Part shown: positions 14,446-27,600 of the stretch, one piece after another
Layout: each line of letters starts with the position of its first letter
Position numbering within the stretch: the first letter of the stretch is position 1
The notes under the pieces: model-generated
What the model was told of the DNA's origin: nothing
The model's database searches: none
The model's input: the letters and a program-made list of their open reading frames with translations, nothing else
DNA from: Gammaproteobacteria bacterium
GTDB taxonomy: Bacteria; Pseudomonadota; Gammaproteobacteria; Pseudomonadales; Halieaceae
Reading direction: 5' to 3'
DNA: 64,000 bases
NCBI GenBank assembly: GCA_024644535.1
Contig: JAHEKX010000010.1
Span: forward strand, 1-64,000
Made by a program: the position numbers and the translations under genes

Positions 14446-16239
14446 TTAAATGATCACCATCAATTTGTCGCCAATAGCAACCGAGTCGCCGGCGGAAACA
14501 TCAACCGAGTCAACGATACCCCCAGCCTGAGCGCGTATTTCGGTTTCCATTTTCATGGCTTCTAGGATTAGCACAACATCCCCCTGCGAGACCCTATCGC
14601 CCACCCTTACGGGCACACGAATAATCGTACCTGCCAGCGGTGCTACGACTGAAGCTCCAGCAGCTGGTGTCGCAACATAGCTTTCTGTACCCACCGGCCG
14701 CGCGGCAACGCTCTCCACTACCGCACCGAGCTTTCCGCTGGGCGCCACCTGAACGCTGTAAAGCTTGCCGTTAACCGCAACATCATAGACTTCTGATGCG
14801 CCCGCACTTGATATGGCAGCAGTTGCCACCGTGGGCTCTTTGCGGCTTTTGGGGTGCGGTTCAAACACTGACTTGTCACCGCGATTCTGCAAGAACTTAA
14901 GCCCAACCTGCGGGAACAGTGCATAGGTCAACACGTCATCAATTTCGTTTTCGGTGCTAAGCGTAATACCATGTTGCGCCGCAAGTTGCTTAAGCTCGCC
15001 CGTTAGCGCTTGCAGCTCGGGGGCAAATAAATCAGCAGGGCGGCAAGTAATAGGGTCTGCGCCTTCTAACACGCGCGCCTGTAAGTCGACATTCACTTCG
15101 GCAGGTGTAGCACCGTATTCACCTTTAAGCACACCCGCTGTTTCGCGCGAAATAGATTTGTAACGTTCGCCTGATAAGACATTCATAACCGCTTGCGTGC
15201 CAACAATCTGAGAGGTCGGTGTCACGAGCGGAATATAGCCTAAATCTTCGCGCACGCTCGGTATCTCTGCCAAAACCTCATCTAGACGGTCAACAGCACC
15301 TTGCTCGCGTAGCTGGTTTTCCATATTAGTCAGCATACCGCCAGGGACCTGTGCGACCAGAATGCGCGAATCAACACCCCGCAAGGAGCCCTCGAATTCA
15401 GCGTACTGCTTACGAATTTCACGAAAATAAGCAGCGATCGATTCCAATAAATCAATGTCTAAACCCGTGTCGCGATCAGTACCTTGCAGAATGGATACCA
15501 CCGATTCTGTGGGAGAATGACCATACGTCATAGACATCGAAGAAATCGCGGTATCGACGTTATCTATGCCTGCCTCGACACATTTTAAAATTGTAGCAGT
15601 CGATAAACCAGTTGTTGCGTGACACTGCATATGAATCGGTATGTCGCAGCTAGCTTTAAGGCGCGAGACCAACTCGAAGCCCTCGTAAGGTCGCAACAGA
15701 CCGGCCATATCTTTAATGGCCACCGAATCGGCCCCCATGTCTTCCAGGCGCTTACCCATGTCGACCCACATGTCTAGGGTGTGAACAGGGCTTATGGTGT
15801 ACGACAAAGTACCTTGCGCATGTTTGCCAACCCGCTGTACCGCTGCCATGGCGGTCTGCAGATTGCGCACATCGTTCATGGCGTCAAATACCCGAAACAC
15901 ATCTACACCATTAATAGCCGCTCGCTCGACGAAGGCCTCAACGACATCGTCGGCGTAATGGCGATATCCCAAAATATTTTGGCCTCGCAACAGCATTTGC
16001 TGCTGTGTATTGGGCATGGCCTTTTTAAGCGCTCTAATGCGCTCCCATGGGTCCTCTCCAAGGTAGCGAATACAGGCATCGAAGGTAGCTCCGCCCCAGG
16101 TTTCTACTGACCAAAAACCGACCTTATCTAATTCACTGGCTATGGGCAGCATGTCCTCCAAACGAAACCGGGTCGCCAAAAGTGATTGGTGGGCATCGCG
16201 CAATACGACATCGGTGATACCCAAGGGCTTGTTAATCAA
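14446..16239 (-). CDS. oadA: Oxaloacetate decarboxylase alpha subunit (biotin protein)
   Basis: Carries the carboxyltransferase and biotin-carrier functions of the Na+-pumping oxaloacetate decarboxylase. The N-terminal HMGL-like TIM barrel begins with [18 protein letters not shown] and has [15 protein letters not shown]; the conserved carboxylase region follows; an Ala/Pro/Val-rich linker leads to a C-terminal biotinyl domain with EAMKMETEI, the modified lysine being near residue 560. The start codon is TTG, supported by AGGAG 8 nt upstream. The length of 597 residues is typical. It lies between oadG and oadB. Confidence 0.96.
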   Translation of the reverse strand: MINKPLGITDVVLRDAHQSLLATRFRLEDMLPIASELDKVGFWSVETWGGATFDACIRYLGEDPWERIRALKKAMPNTQQQMLLRGQNILGYRHYADDVVEAFVERAAINGVDVFRVFDAMNDVRNLQTAMAAVQRVGKHAQGTLSYTISPVHTLDMWVDMGKRLEDMGADSVAIKDMAGLLRPYEGFELVSRLKASCDIPIHMQCHATTGLSTATILKCVEAGIDNVDTAISSMSMTYGHSPTESVVSILQGTDRDTGLDIDLLESIAAYFREIRKQYAEFEGSLRGVDSRILVAQVPGGMLTNMENQLREQGAVDRLDEVLAEIPSVREDLGYIPLVTPTSQIVGTQAVMNVLSGERYKSISRETAGVLKGEYGATPAEVNVDLQARVLEGADPITCRPADLFAPELQALTGELKQLAAQHGITLSTENEIDDVLTYALFPQVGLKFLQNRGDKSVFEPHPKSRKEPTVATAAISSAGASEVYDVAVNGKLYSVQVAPSGKLGAVVESVAARPVGTESYVATPAAGASVVAPLAGTIIRVPVRVGDRVSQGDVVLILEAMKMETEIRAQAGGIVDSVDVSAGDSVAIGDKLMVII

Positions 16240-16282
16240 GGGAAGCTCTCCTGTTTGTATTTCTGTAGACGGGGACTATTTA

Positions 16283-16519
16283 CTAAGCGCCATCACGGTA
16301 ACGCGTTACTGCCGCCGATATCACAGCAATGGTTTCTTCATCGGAGTCGGTGCTAGACACCGGTGCCTGAATAAACACCGACCTCTCCGACTTAGGGGGG
16401 GTTAAACTCACAAACCAAGCCAACATGCGCATAGCAACCACCAGCAACAGCAAAAATAGAACAACTGTCGCCATGCCATACATCATTAGGGTAAGCCCCT
16501 GGCTGAATAAAGGGTCCAT
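16283..16519 (-). CDS. oadG: Oxaloacetate decarboxylase gamma subunit
   Basis: Small one-helix membrane subunit needed for assembly of the OadGAB complex. The protein has one strong transmembrane segment after GLTLMMYGMATVVLF, the usual place for this family, and a polar tail. The start is uncertain: the ATG at 16519 (78 residues) gives the usual short N-terminus and has GGTGGAG just upstream; a longer ATG at 16552 (89 residues) is possible. The assignment rests mainly on position before oadA and on the helix pattern, since the family is poorly conserved. Confidence 0.85.
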   Translation of the reverse strand: MDPLFSQGLTLMMYGMATVVLFLLLLVVAMRMLAWFVSLTPPKSERSVFIQAPVSSTDSDEETIAVISAAVTRYRDGA

Positions 16520-16616
16520 ACGCTCCACCAAACCTAAGTAATAACGTATCATAACGTAGCTTCTCGCAATTTTGCATTCATGTTTGTTTATACCTCGTAT
16601 TCAGGAAAGTTTGTTC

Positions 16617-17603
16617 GTGTCACCGCTGACTCTTATGCTGGCCCCCATGGAAGGCGTCATAGACCATACTATGCGCACGCTCTTAACGCGTTTGGGGCCC
16701 TATCAGCGCTGCGTGACCGAGTTTTTGCGGGTTACCGACACGCTACTGCCCGAGCGAGTTTTTTTTCGGATTTGCCCAGAACTCGAACATGGCGGCGCAA
16801 CACCCAGCGGCACACCGGTATATCTGCAGCTACTGGGTAGCAACCCTAAAATACTGGCCAGCAACGCCAAACGCGCCGTTGAACTTGGAGCCAAGGGTAT
16901 CGACTTAAACTTTGGCTGCCCCGCTAAAACAGTGAACAAATCAAAGGGCGGCGCATCTTTGCTGCAAACACCCGAACTCGTTGGCGATATCGTTGCATGT
17001 GTGCGCGATCAGGTAGCGCCAAACATACCGGTCACTGCCAAAATTCGCTTAGGGTTTAGTGACGACACGCTATTCGAAACATTGATACAACAGCTCGATA
17101 GCGCGGGACCTGACGAAATTACGGTGCACGCCCGAACTAAAGTGCAGGGTTACAAGCCACCGGCGCATTGGCACCGAATTAAAGATGTTAGAGCAATGAC
17201 CAATATTCCCATCGTGGCGAACGGCGAAGTCTGGAGCAGCGAGGACGCCATGCAATGCGCCAATGTCTCGGGATGCGATCGGCTGATGTTGGCACGTGGC
17301 GCCTTAATGCGGCCTGAGCTGGGACGATTAATTCGGCAACAACAAACAAACCAAGAGCAGCAAGTACTGGCCTGGCACGAAATTGCAACTCTGCTGTTGG
17401 AGTTTTTCGAGGCACAAGGCCAATACTATGACGCCAAATATACACCTAGCCCGGTAAAACAGTGGCTGGTCTATCTAAAACATTACCACGGCCAAGCTGC
17501 GCTGTTGTTCGAACAGGTAAAACGCATAAAAGACCCGACAGAATTTGGTTGCGCGTTAGAGTCTCACTTACGGTCGACACAAGCTCAGCACGTGCTATAT
17601 TGA
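16617..17603 (+). CDS. dusC: tRNA-dihydrouridine synthase, DusC type
   Basis: FMN-dependent enzyme reducing uridine to dihydrouridine in tRNA; DusC acts at U16 in E. coli. The protein shows LMLAPMEGVIDHTMR at the N-terminus, the catalytic-cysteine motif DLNFGCPAKTVNKSKGGASL, and ITVHARTKVQGYKPP and ANGEVWS further on. The GTG at 16617 is preferred because AGGAAAG lies 7 nt before it; an ATG at 16572 in the same frame would add 15 non-conserved residues. The gene is divergent from oadG. Confidence 0.93.
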   Translation: MSPLTLMLAPMEGVIDHTMRTLLTRLGPYQRCVTEFLRVTDTLLPERVFFRICPELEHGGATPSGTPVYLQLLGSNPKILASNAKRAVELGAKGIDLNFGCPAKTVNKSKGGASLLQTPELVGDIVACVRDQVAPNIPVTAKIRLGFSDDTLFETLIQQLDSAGPDEITVHARTKVQGYKPPAHWHRIKDVRAMTNIPIVANGEVWSSEDAMQCANVSGCDRLMLARGALMRPELGRLIRQQQTNQEQQVLAWHEIATLLLEFFEAQGQYYDAKYTPSPVKQWLVYLKHYHGQAALLFEQVKRIKDPTEFGCALESHLRSTQAQHVLY

Positions 17604-17640
17604 CGTTTTTCCTCCACCAATTTCAGAAAGGCTAACCATA

Positions 17641-19185
17641 ATGACCAATCCAGCGTTTGCTAGCGAAGATACGGCGTTCTTCGGGCACCCAAAAGGCTTA
17701 TTCGTCTGCTTTGCCACCGAATTATGGGAACGATTTTCATTCTACGGCATGAAATACTTACTGCTTCTTTATTTGACCAAGTATCACTTGTTTTCAGACG
17801 GCGCCGGACTTGAAGTTCTTGGCGGCTACGCAGCGCTAGTCTACGCCATGCCCGTCATCGGCGGCTTGTTGGCCGATCGATACCTCGGCATGCGCAAGGC
17901 GGTTATTTTTGGAGGCATTTTATTAGTGCTAGGTCATTTGGGGATGGCCTTCGAGGGTGAGCAGGCTCGCATGGTTGCGGGTGAAGTGGTACAGGACGCT
18001 CAGGCTCTGCAAGTCTTTTATGCCTCGCTGGCGTTAATCGTGATTGGTGTCGGTTTTTTAAAACCGAATATCTCGACCATTGTTGGCCAGCTTTACAGTA
18101 AAGAAGATCCTCGCCGCGATGCTGGTTTTACCATTTTTTATATGGGCATCAACCTAGGCTCTTTCGTCGCTACGCTTTTGTGCGGCTACCTTGGTGAAAC
18201 CTATGGGTGGAGTTATGGCTTTGGTGCCGCCGGCATCGGCATGATGCTGGGTCTCGTTACGTTTATTCGTGGCCAAAAATATTTGCGCGGACTGGCTGAA
18301 CCACCAAGTGACGAATTGCTAAAAGAAAAGCTGCTGGGTGCTTTGTCTCGTGAGAATACAATATACCTCGGCTCAGTATTTGCTGTCGCTATCGTTTGGC
18401 AGATGCTGCAATTTCACGGGGCCGTGGGGACTTTACTAAACACCTTAAGCGTCATCGTATTGGCCGGACTCACATGGTTTATAGCGACGCAGTGCGACGC
18501 AGAAGAGCGCTCACGCATGATTGTACTAATTGTGCTGACCCTATCGAGCGTCGTGTTCTGGGCCCTGTTTGAGCAAAGCGCAGCCTCTATGACCTTGTAT
18601 GCGGACCGAGTCATGGACCGCAGTCTTTTGGGTATAGAGCTGACTGCCGCGCAGTTCGGCTCATTGAACGCTTTCTTTATTTTCTTGTTTGCACCTGTAT
18701 TCGCTTTGCTTTGGGTCTTTTTGAGCAAGCGTGGTCTGGAGCCTAGCACCCCGGTTAAGTTTGCACTTGGCATCATGCAAGCAGGCCTGGGCTTTGGCGC
18801 TCTGGTCATCGGAGCATCGATGCCCGATGACAGCGGGCGAGTTGCCGCCATTTGGATGGTACTTGCCTACTTGCTGCATACCACCGGTGAGTTGTGCTTA
18901 TCGCCCGTTGGACTTTCTGCCGTGACCAAACTGGCAGTGCATCGTGTGGTTGGAGTAATGATGGGCGCCTGGTTCTTAGCGACCGCCTACTCAGAGTTCG
19001 TTGCAGCTCAGCTTTCAAAACTTGCCGCCATTGATACACACGAGGGCGAAGTACTAAGCATCGGCGAGGCTCTTGCCTCATACACTGAGCTGTTCCAGTT
19101 CTTACTGTGGTTAGGTTTAGGGGCAGGTTTCGCTCTGTTAGTTATAAGCCCCTTGCTGAAAAAAGGTATGCGCGGCATTCACTAA
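17641..19185 (+). CDS. Proton-dependent oligopeptide transporter (POT family)
   Basis: Inner-membrane di/tripeptide:H+ symporter of the major facilitator superfamily. The proton-coupling motif ELWERFSFYG is in helix 1, and the POT signature GINLGSFVATLLCGYLGE is mid-N-half; GFLKPNIST is also typical. About 14 hydrophobic segments fit the bacterial POT topology. The length of 514 residues is normal. An AGAAAGG site precedes the ATG. The family resembles DtpA/DtpB; which peptides it carries cannot be told from sequence. Confidence 0.93.
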   Translation: MTNPAFASEDTAFFGHPKGLFVCFATELWERFSFYGMKYLLLLYLTKYHLFSDGAGLEVLGGYAALVYAMPVIGGLLADRYLGMRKAVIFGGILLVLGHLGMAFEGEQARMVAGEVVQDAQALQVFYASLALIVIGVGFLKPNISTIVGQLYSKEDPRRDAGFTIFYMGINLGSFVATLLCGYLGETYGWSYGFGAAGIGMMLGLVTFIRGQKYLRGLAEPPSDELLKEKLLGALSRENTIYLGSVFAVAIVWQMLQFHGAVGTLLNTLSVIVLAGLTWFIATQCDAEERSRMIVLIVLTLSSVVFWALFEQSAASMTLYADRVMDRSLLGIELTAAQFGSLNAFFIFLFAPVFALLWVFLSKRGLEPSTPVKFALGIMQAGLGFGALVIGASMPDDSGRVAAIWMVLAYLLHTTGELCLSPVGLSAVTKLAVHRVVGVMMGAWFLATAYSEFVAAQLSKLAAIDTHEGEVLSIGEALASYTELFQFLLWLGLGAGFALLVISPLLKKGMRGIH

Positions 19186-19201
19186 TGCACGACATAACAC
19201 C

Positions 19202-21304
<2,103 letters not shown>

Positions 21305-21328
21305 ATCGGTAATCTGACCTTGCCCCTG

Positions 21329-21349
21329 ATACGTAACAAGCTTACGTAT
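21329..21349. promoter_or_regulatory. Perfect inverted repeat just before folE
   Basis: ATACGTAA - CAAGC - TTACGTAT: 8-bp perfect arms with a 5-nt spacer, ending one base before the AGGAG of folE. It could be a protein operator or an RNA hairpin that controls access to the ribosome binding site. No family of regulator can be assigned from the sequence. Confidence 0.6.
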
Positions 21350-21361
21350 TAGGAGATCACT

Positions 21362-22045
21362 ATGACATCAGCATTAAAAGCTCAAACTCTGAGTATACCG
21401 ACAGAACTAGGCGTAGAAGCCCAGCAAGTGCGAGACGCCCTTGTTGCAGCTGGGCTTGAAACCCCTATGATCAATAATAAGCTGTCAAGGGACGACAAAT
21501 ACCAAACCATTAAAGACGCCTTCACGCAAATCACCGAAGCTCTAGGGCTAGATTTAACTGACGACAGCCTAGCCGAAACGCCACACCGTATTGCTAAGAT
21601 GTATGTTGATGAGATTTTCTCAGGCTTAGACTACTCCCAGTTCCCGAAGATTTCGGTTATTGACAACAAAATGAACGTAGAAGAAATGGTCTGTATTGAT
21701 GATATTTCTCTGATCAGTACTTGCGAACACCACTTTGTCACCATTGATGGCGTCGCCAAAGTTGCCTACATTCCCAAAGAAAAAATTATCGGCTTATCTA
21801 AAATTAACCGAATCGTCAGGTTCTTCGCGCAACGTCCGCAGGTACAGGAACGCTTGACCCAGCAGGTACTAGTGGCGCTTCAAACGCTTCTACAAACTGA
21901 CGATGTTGCAGTGACCATGAATGCAACACACTACTGCGTGAAATCCCGCGGCGTAATGGATGCTAACTCGCATACTCGAACGACGGCTCTGGGTGGTGTA
22001 TTTAAGGAGAACTCTGCCACGCGCTGCGAGTTCCTGCAGGCTTAA
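21362..22045 (+). CDS. folE: GTP cyclohydrolase I
   Basis: First step of tetrahydrofolate (and possibly queuosine) synthesis, converting GTP to dihydroneopterin triphosphate. Zinc and catalytic signatures are present: [40 protein letters not shown] and [15 protein letters not shown]. The length of 227 residues is close to the E. coli-type enzyme, whose N-terminal region it shares ([26 protein letters not shown]). AGGAG lies 6 nt before the ATG. A hairpin follows the stop. Confidence 0.97.
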   Translation: MTSALKAQTLSIPTELGVEAQQVRDALVAAGLETPMINNKLSRDDKYQTIKDAFTQITEALGLDLTDDSLAETPHRIAKMYVDEIFSGLDYSQFPKISVIDNKMNVEEMVCIDDISLISTCEHHFVTIDGVAKVAYIPKEKIIGLSKINRIVRFFAQRPQVQERLTQQVLVALQTLLQTDDVAVTMNATHYCVKSRGVMDANSHTRTTALGGVFKENSATRCEFLQA

Positions 22046-22057
22046 ACCAGACACCCC

Positions 22058-22085
22058 AGGCGTTGCGCTAGATCACGCAACGCCT
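22058..22085. terminator. Hairpin between convergent folE and TauE/SafE gene
   Basis: AGGCGTTGCG and CGCAACGCCT form a perfect 10-bp stem with an 8-nt loop between two convergent genes. There is no T-tract on either side, so an intrinsic terminator is not certain; it may act as a bidirectional 3' end or RNA stabiliser. Confidence 0.5.
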
Positions 22086-22107
22086 CATACACCATATCTA
22101 AGATTCT

Positions 22108-22887
22108 CTACCCCCGAATTAGCATTACCACTGCTGATAGACCTGTTGAAGCGATGATAAACCAACGGTAGTTGGTATCGCGGATACGTTTAACAAGCTG
22201 TATGCCAATCCATGCGCCCAAGGCGATAACCGGAACCATCATTAGATTAACCTTTAAGGTATCAATATTGATGGTCTCCCACGCCCACACGTGAAAGGGT
22301 ATTTTAAAAAGGTTTACTGCTAAAAAGAACCAGGCGACAGTCCCAATATAGGTTTGCTTCGGAAGTCGCTGGCTTAGCAAATACAAGGACATTACGGGCC
22401 CGGCCATATTACCCACCATGGTGGTCACACCACCCAAAACACCTGCGCTCATTGCAAAAAGCGGGTGTTTTGGTATCCAGGTGGATTTTTTTAGTTCTTG
22501 CCAGACCATCAGCACCAAGGACACTAAAATAAAAACCACCATAGCTGCAGCAAAGACATTATCCGAAATTACGCCGCCCATGAGGGTACCTAAACCAACC
22601 CCCAACCCGGCAGCAGGAAAGACTCGCCACAATACCGACCAATCTGCGTGGCGATGGTAATACAACACCGCCATGATATCGGCGGCCACCAGCATTCCAA
22701 GTGCAATACCCGTAGAGGCTTTCGCGCCAAACATCAAAGCTAGCAATGGCACGGTGGGCATTGCAGTCCCGTGCATACCGGTTTTCGCCATACCAATGAG
22801 TAAAGCACTGACCAGAAGGCCAAGCCACGTAAGATAAGATAATTCAAACAACACCGATTCGTCACCAATAGGCGCAAAACCGGTCAA
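22108..22887 (-). CDS. TauE/SafE family sulfite/organic anion exporter
   Basis: Polytopic inner-membrane protein of 259 residues with about eight hydrophobic segments. The family's paired half-repeats are visible, with GMAKTGMHGTAMPTVPLL in the first half and GVLGGVTTMVGNMAGPVMSLYLLS in the second. Members export sulfite, sulfoacetate or similar anions, but the substrate here is unknown. The start is a TTG with AAGG 8 nt upstream, 3 bp after the CBS gene stop, so the two are probably translated together. Confidence 0.88.
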   Translation of the reverse strand: MTGFAPIGDESVLFELSYLTWLGLLVSALLIGMAKTGMHGTAMPTVPLLALMFGAKASTGIALGMLVAADIMAVLYYHRHADWSVLWRVFPAAGLGVGLGTLMGGVISDNVFAAAMVVFILVSLVLMVWQELKKSTWIPKHPLFAMSAGVLGGVTTMVGNMAGPVMSLYLLSQRLPKQTYIGTVAWFFLAVNLFKIPFHVWAWETINIDTLKVNLMMVPVIALGAWIGIQLVKRIRDTNYRWFIIASTGLSAVVMLIRG

Positions 22888-22890
22888 TAA

Positions 22891-23304
22891 CTAGGCCTTG
22901 CGTCGAGAGTACTCCATTAAAGCCCAAAGTACGTTCCCCGAGCTCACCTGTCCGACTAGCTTACCATCTTCTAGCACGGGACGGCGACGCTGTTGGGTCT
23001 CTAGCATACTCTGAGCCACCTCGACGATACTATCGCTGGGGGTACAAGTATTTAGCTGAGTGGTCATAAATTCGTTCACCAAGCGGTGGTCGGGATCACC
23101 ATCGTTATAGATAGAATTTAAAATCGCTTTAAGACAATCGATCTCGGAAAGCACCCCAACGACGGTGCCATCGTTATTGGTTACCGTAATGCCCGTGAGT
23201 TTGTTGTCAACAATAACCTGAACGGCCTGTGCGATGCTGGCGTTTTCTGAAATGGTGATAGGCGAACGATGCATACATTCGCTGACAGCTGCTGTTCTGG
23301 GCAT
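22891..23304 (-). CDS. CBS-domain pair protein
   Basis: Cytoplasmic regulatory module with two CBS domains (about residues 8-65 and 75-130), which usually bind adenine nucleotides. Visible CBS features include NKLTGITVTNNDGTVVGVLSE and RRRPVLEDGKLVGQVSSGN. The ATG at 23304 is preferred, with AGGAGAAGG directly upstream; the longer frame to 23364 adds a cysteine-rich unlikely N-terminus. It is probably in an operon with the TauE/SafE exporter, so it may sense energy state for that or for another process. Confidence 0.9.
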   Translation of the reverse strand: MPRTAAVSECMHRSPITISENASIAQAVQVIVDNKLTGITVTNNDGTVVGVLSEIDCLKAILNSIYNDGDPDHRLVNEFMTTQLNTCTPSDSIVEVAQSMLETQQRRRPVLEDGKLVGQVSSGNVLWALMEYSRRKA

Positions 23305-23391
23305 ACCTTCTCCTGTGTATTTTATTTTTCTAATACAATAACAACAGAAAGTCGCATATGCCAAGAATTTCTCATAGCGGTACTGTTTGCC

Positions 23392-24519
23392 TTACTGCGC
23401 ACTGAGTTGTCGCAAGGGAACTTTAAGCGTCTGCAACTCAACTCCAGCTTCACTTATCAGCCGGAAAACCAACAATTGCTCTGCGTCCGACCCGACAACT
23501 TCAATTTCGCCAAACCCATTATCACTGACATTGTTTTTCAGCGCACGTAAACTGTTGCGCTCTTCAGCGACGTTAAAACGGCCTTGCAAGGCATTATTCA
23601 AGCCACTGGAGGTGATCTCATACAGTGGATACCCTATGTCAGCACGATTGATCACACTAATTTCGCTTGAATGTCGATCGCCACTCAACAGCACCACACC
23701 TCTAGCTTGGCTTGCTGCAATTAAGCGGAAAAAGCGCTCGCGCTCTGCTGGAAAGTTTGCCCATTTTTCAAAGCACTGTTCCGTGGGCAACACCTGAATA
23801 CTTGACACAATCAACCGCAAATCTGCTCGCTGTTGCAGCTGTTCAGCCAGCCACATCCATTGATCTTCACCCAAAATCGTCGCGTCGGGCTCGGTATCAA
23901 ATTCCCAGCCTCCTCGTTCGCACACCGCCGAGTTCTTAGTCTTTATAAATGGCGATCGAAAACTGCGAGTGTCCAGCATCAGCAATTGAACTTTCATGCC
24001 CTCTAAATCAATTACTGAAGCATTATGAATACCGGGTCGATCTAGCGAAGGCTCGGCCATTCCCATTGGACTAAAAAAATCCACAAAGGCTTTTTTAGCC
24101 TCTAAACGCTCGATATGATCTACACCACCGTCGTTTAAACCGTAGTCGTGATCGTCCCATGTGGCCAACACTTCTATTTCACGCGTGCGACTAGCCACTA
24201 AAAATGTATTGAAATCGGGGTTTTTCTTTAACCGTTCGTAGGCGACTTCGTAATTGCGAGGTGAAGGCATTAACTTATAGGCGCCAGTATCGGCATAAAC
24301 GTTGTCACCCAGAAATAAGAATACGTCGGGGTCGCGGTCGACCACCGCCGACCACACTGGCATGGGTTTATCCTGTAAAGCGCAAGAACCGAAGACAATT
24401 CTATTGGTTTCCGCACCTCCGGTGGCAGCTGCTTTGAGCGCACTACTCACCACAAGCGTACTTAAAAACGCGAGGATACTAGCAAAATATCGAAACGTAA
24501 GACCTCGGTTTCTATACAC
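23392..24519 (-). CDS. PhoD-like alkaline phosphatase/metallophosphatase
   Basis: Predicted exported phosphoesterase of the PhoD superfamily. A signal peptide covers about residues 1-31, then IVFGSCALQDKPMPVW, FLFLGDNVYADTG, the ATWDDHDYGLNDGG metal-binding motif and LLSGDRHSSEIS follow in the usual order. The length is 375 residues. The start is a GTG with AAGGGG upstream. It lies downstream of the TonB receptor, separated by an intrinsic terminator, so it is probably expressed from its own promoter or by limited read-through. Confidence 0.9.
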   Translation of the reverse strand: MYRNRGLTFRYFASILAFLSTLVVSSALKAAATGGAETNRIVFGSCALQDKPMPVWSAVVDRDPDVFLFLGDNVYADTGAYKLMPSPRNYEVAYERLKKNPDFNTFLVASRTREIEVLATWDDHDYGLNDGGVDHIERLEAKKAFVDFFSPMGMAEPSLDRPGIHNASVIDLEGMKVQLLMLDTRSFRSPFIKTKNSAVCERGGWEFDTEPDATILGEDQWMWLAEQLQQRADLRLIVSSIQVLPTEQCFEKWANFPAERERFFRLIAASQARGVVLLSGDRHSSEISVINRADIGYPLYEITSSGLNNALQGRFNVAEERNSLRALKNNVSDNGFGEIEVVGSDAEQLLVFRLISEAGVELQTLKVPLRQLSAQ

Positions 24520-24547
24520 ATCGACCCCTTACACAATTGTTTCAGAC

Positions 24548-24574
24548 AAAAAAATCCCCGCCGAGGCGGGGATT
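24548..24574 (-). terminator. Intrinsic terminator of the TonB receptor gene
   Basis: On the minus strand, AATCCCCGCC and GGCGGGGATT form a GC-rich stem with a very short loop, followed by a run of seven T residues (24554 down to 24548). It lies 28 bp after the receptor stop codon. Confidence 0.9.
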
Positions 24575-24602
24575 ATCGTACTTCTGCTCACTGCTGTCGA
24601 TC

Positions 24603-27600
24603 TTAGAACTTAACAGACAGACCGATGCGGATTTCCCACAAGGAACGTTCTTCTTGCAAGTCATTTACATCACGCTGAGAGAAGCGCTCAAATACATAGC
24701 GACCCTGGTCATCAATGCTTGACGTCACAACCTGCTGCGAGAAGAACTGTGCGTCGTTGATCTTACCCCAATCGCTGTTCAAGAAATTGGTGAAGTTGTA
24801 GATCTTGGCATATACGACACCTTTGGTATCACCGAACAAGTTCACTTCTTGATCTACACGCAAATCCATGCGGTAAGTCCAGTCAGCGTTAGTCTCGTTG
24901 CGCTCAACAAAACCTGTGCCTAGACCTTGGCCTTTGCGCCATTTTTCGAAGGCTGCGTAGTCGAAGTTAGCGCCGATCACGACATTTGGATCGCTCTCGC
25001 CTTTAGGTACGTAGAGCAGGTGACGACCGAAGAAACCGTCGCCTTCCTGATCAACCGAACCCATGACGTAGCTGCCAGCCTGACCTTCTTGTGCAAAGCC
25101 GTATAACGAGACACGCGTTGCATTATCGCCGAAGAAGTTATTGCTGTAACGCAAACGGAACGTAAAGCGGTGCGGTACAACGTAGTTTGAAACGGCTGCT
25201 GAAGGCTCAACCAAGTCATTCAAAGCCAAGTTGCTAAAGTTAGAACCCGCGACGGATGAGGTCATTGGGCTAACGTCTTCTGCATAGGTATAGGCATAAC
25301 CAGCAAGCATATCGATACCGTTGTCGAATGACTTACGCACGGTCGCACTGAAAATATGCGCTTCTGGGCTTTGGTTGGAGTTAGTCAACATATAGTTGTC
25401 TTCGCCCTTGCCAGCCGCATAGTCATAAATGGGCTTGCCAGCTGCTGTAGTGCCAATACGCTCCTGAGATACGTCAACGTAGTACGCCATGTCTTGACCT
25501 TGTGTGTAAAGGTAATCGACATCAAATACGTAACCGTCGCCGTAGTCATAAGTTGCACCAATTGCTGCCTTCCATTCGGCGGGCTGCTCGTAGTTTGGAT
25601 CAACCAATGCTAAGAAGTTATTGCTGGCGTCTGAGTCCGTTACACCTGCTACACTATCAAGCAGTGACTGCGGAACGTCGTAGCCTGGACGACCTGATCC
25701 CGACAACACGGCAGAGTTGGGTAAGCCCTGTAGTACAGTTTCAGCGCCCGCAAAATTACGATACTGGAACTGCGCATTGGAGATACCGTCGTTCGAGAAT
25801 GAGTTAGACAACCAAACATTCGGGTTACCGCCTGAGTACAAGCCGAAGCCACCGCGAACCGTCAAGCTCTCATCAACATTCCAAGTGAAGCCAACACGAG
25901 GCATTAACAAATCACTACCGTCGATGGTGGCGTTGTTTTTAAAGCCTTGAGCAGCTGCGAATGCTGTGTTCAAGCGAGGCGCGCCAGAGGCATCCCACCA
26001 CTCGTAACGCAAACCCGCAGTAATGGTCATGTCGATGTTATCCAAGGTGAACTCGTCTTGGATGAATACGGCGTTCAGGGTGTTTTCAAACGAAGCAGCT
26101 GCGTCATTAGCGTTGTTCGTACCACCGGCACTTCCGTAGTAAACACGGCTAGGCAAACCAAGTTCAAACTTGTCTAAGCCAGTGGTACCACAGTTTGGAT
26201 CATCGTTACGCTCTTGAGCTGTCAATGCGGCACACGATGGATCGTTATTTGCAGAATCGTCAAAATAATCCCACTCGCCACCGTTCGAATGCTGTACGAA
26301 CAGGTTGAACACACTCAACGATTCGCGATGATAACCAAAGCTGATCATGTGCTTACCGAAAAGATATTCGGCGTTCAAACGCAGATAATCTGCCTCGTAG
26401 CTAAGTGCGTTAGCCTGACGAGAATCGTCCGCACCCAAGTAGATGGTGTTCCGGTCAGCATCAGAAATTTGGTGATCACCGAAGTCTTTGGGACCCACAG
26501 TGACCTGGCCGTCATTTTGCTCTTGCATACCGAAGAAAATATCGGTCGAGAAGTTATCGGACCACTGGCTGTTTAAAGCAAACGAGTAGGTGGTGCTTTC
26601 GTCGCTTTTCACGTAGTAGTGGTTACCAAATTCAAATTCGTTGTCATCGCTGTCTGACGCACGGTCTTGAAAACCTTCGTAGTAGTTGTATACGAAAGAT
26701 GCCGAGTGACGATCAGAGATGTTGTAGTCAATACGTGCGAAGTATTTTTCCGCTTCTTGTGCGCCATCCCCGGGCAAACCGCCTGGATCGTAGTCGTAGG
26801 TATTAATCGCGATGTCACGCACGCGGTTGAAGGTTGCTTCGTCTAACCAAGCGCGCTCTTCACCGTTGCCAGAGCCGGCATAACCTTGCGCTAGGAAGCG
26901 AGGAAACTCTTGCTTCTCGTAGGCAACACTCAAGAAAAGGGTATCTTCAATCAAAGGGCCCGCCAACGAGAAACCGTACTGTTTTTCTTCAAACGGCTCG
27001 ATATTGAACGTTTTGCCATCGATTTCGTCACCGCGAAAATCTTCGTTTGTTAATTCGTAGAACAGGCTACCCGTCCACTCATTACTACCGCGCTTCGTCA
27101 CGGCGTTGATGTTACACGCAGAGAAACCGCTGTATTTTACGTCAAAAGGTGCCAATTCAACCGCTACCTGCTCTACAGCATCGTATGGGAAAGGCATACC
27201 CGTTGCCGTGCCGTAACCGTTATCGTTCAGACCGAACTGGTCAGAAAAACGCACACCGTCCAATGTGGTCGTGTTAAAGCGTGGGCTTTTACCCGCACAG
27301 TTCACTGCGCCAGCACCGCCAGACACGTTCAAACGAGGGTCAACTTCGAATACGTTCTTGATGTCGCGGTCGTAAGCAACGGCGTCTTCAAGCTCAGCCA
27401 GACCGAAGTTCGCTGAAGGGCCGGGCGCAACACTCATCAGCATCTGCTTGCCAAGAACCATCACTTCTTCGATATCGCCACCGCCAATTTGCAAAGGCAG
27501 CGCATAGGCATCACCTAAGGCAATCGAAGGAATGGTCGCTTGCTTTACGCCATTCACTCGGACCTCGTAGGGACCACCTACGGCCAAGTTACGCAGCGAG

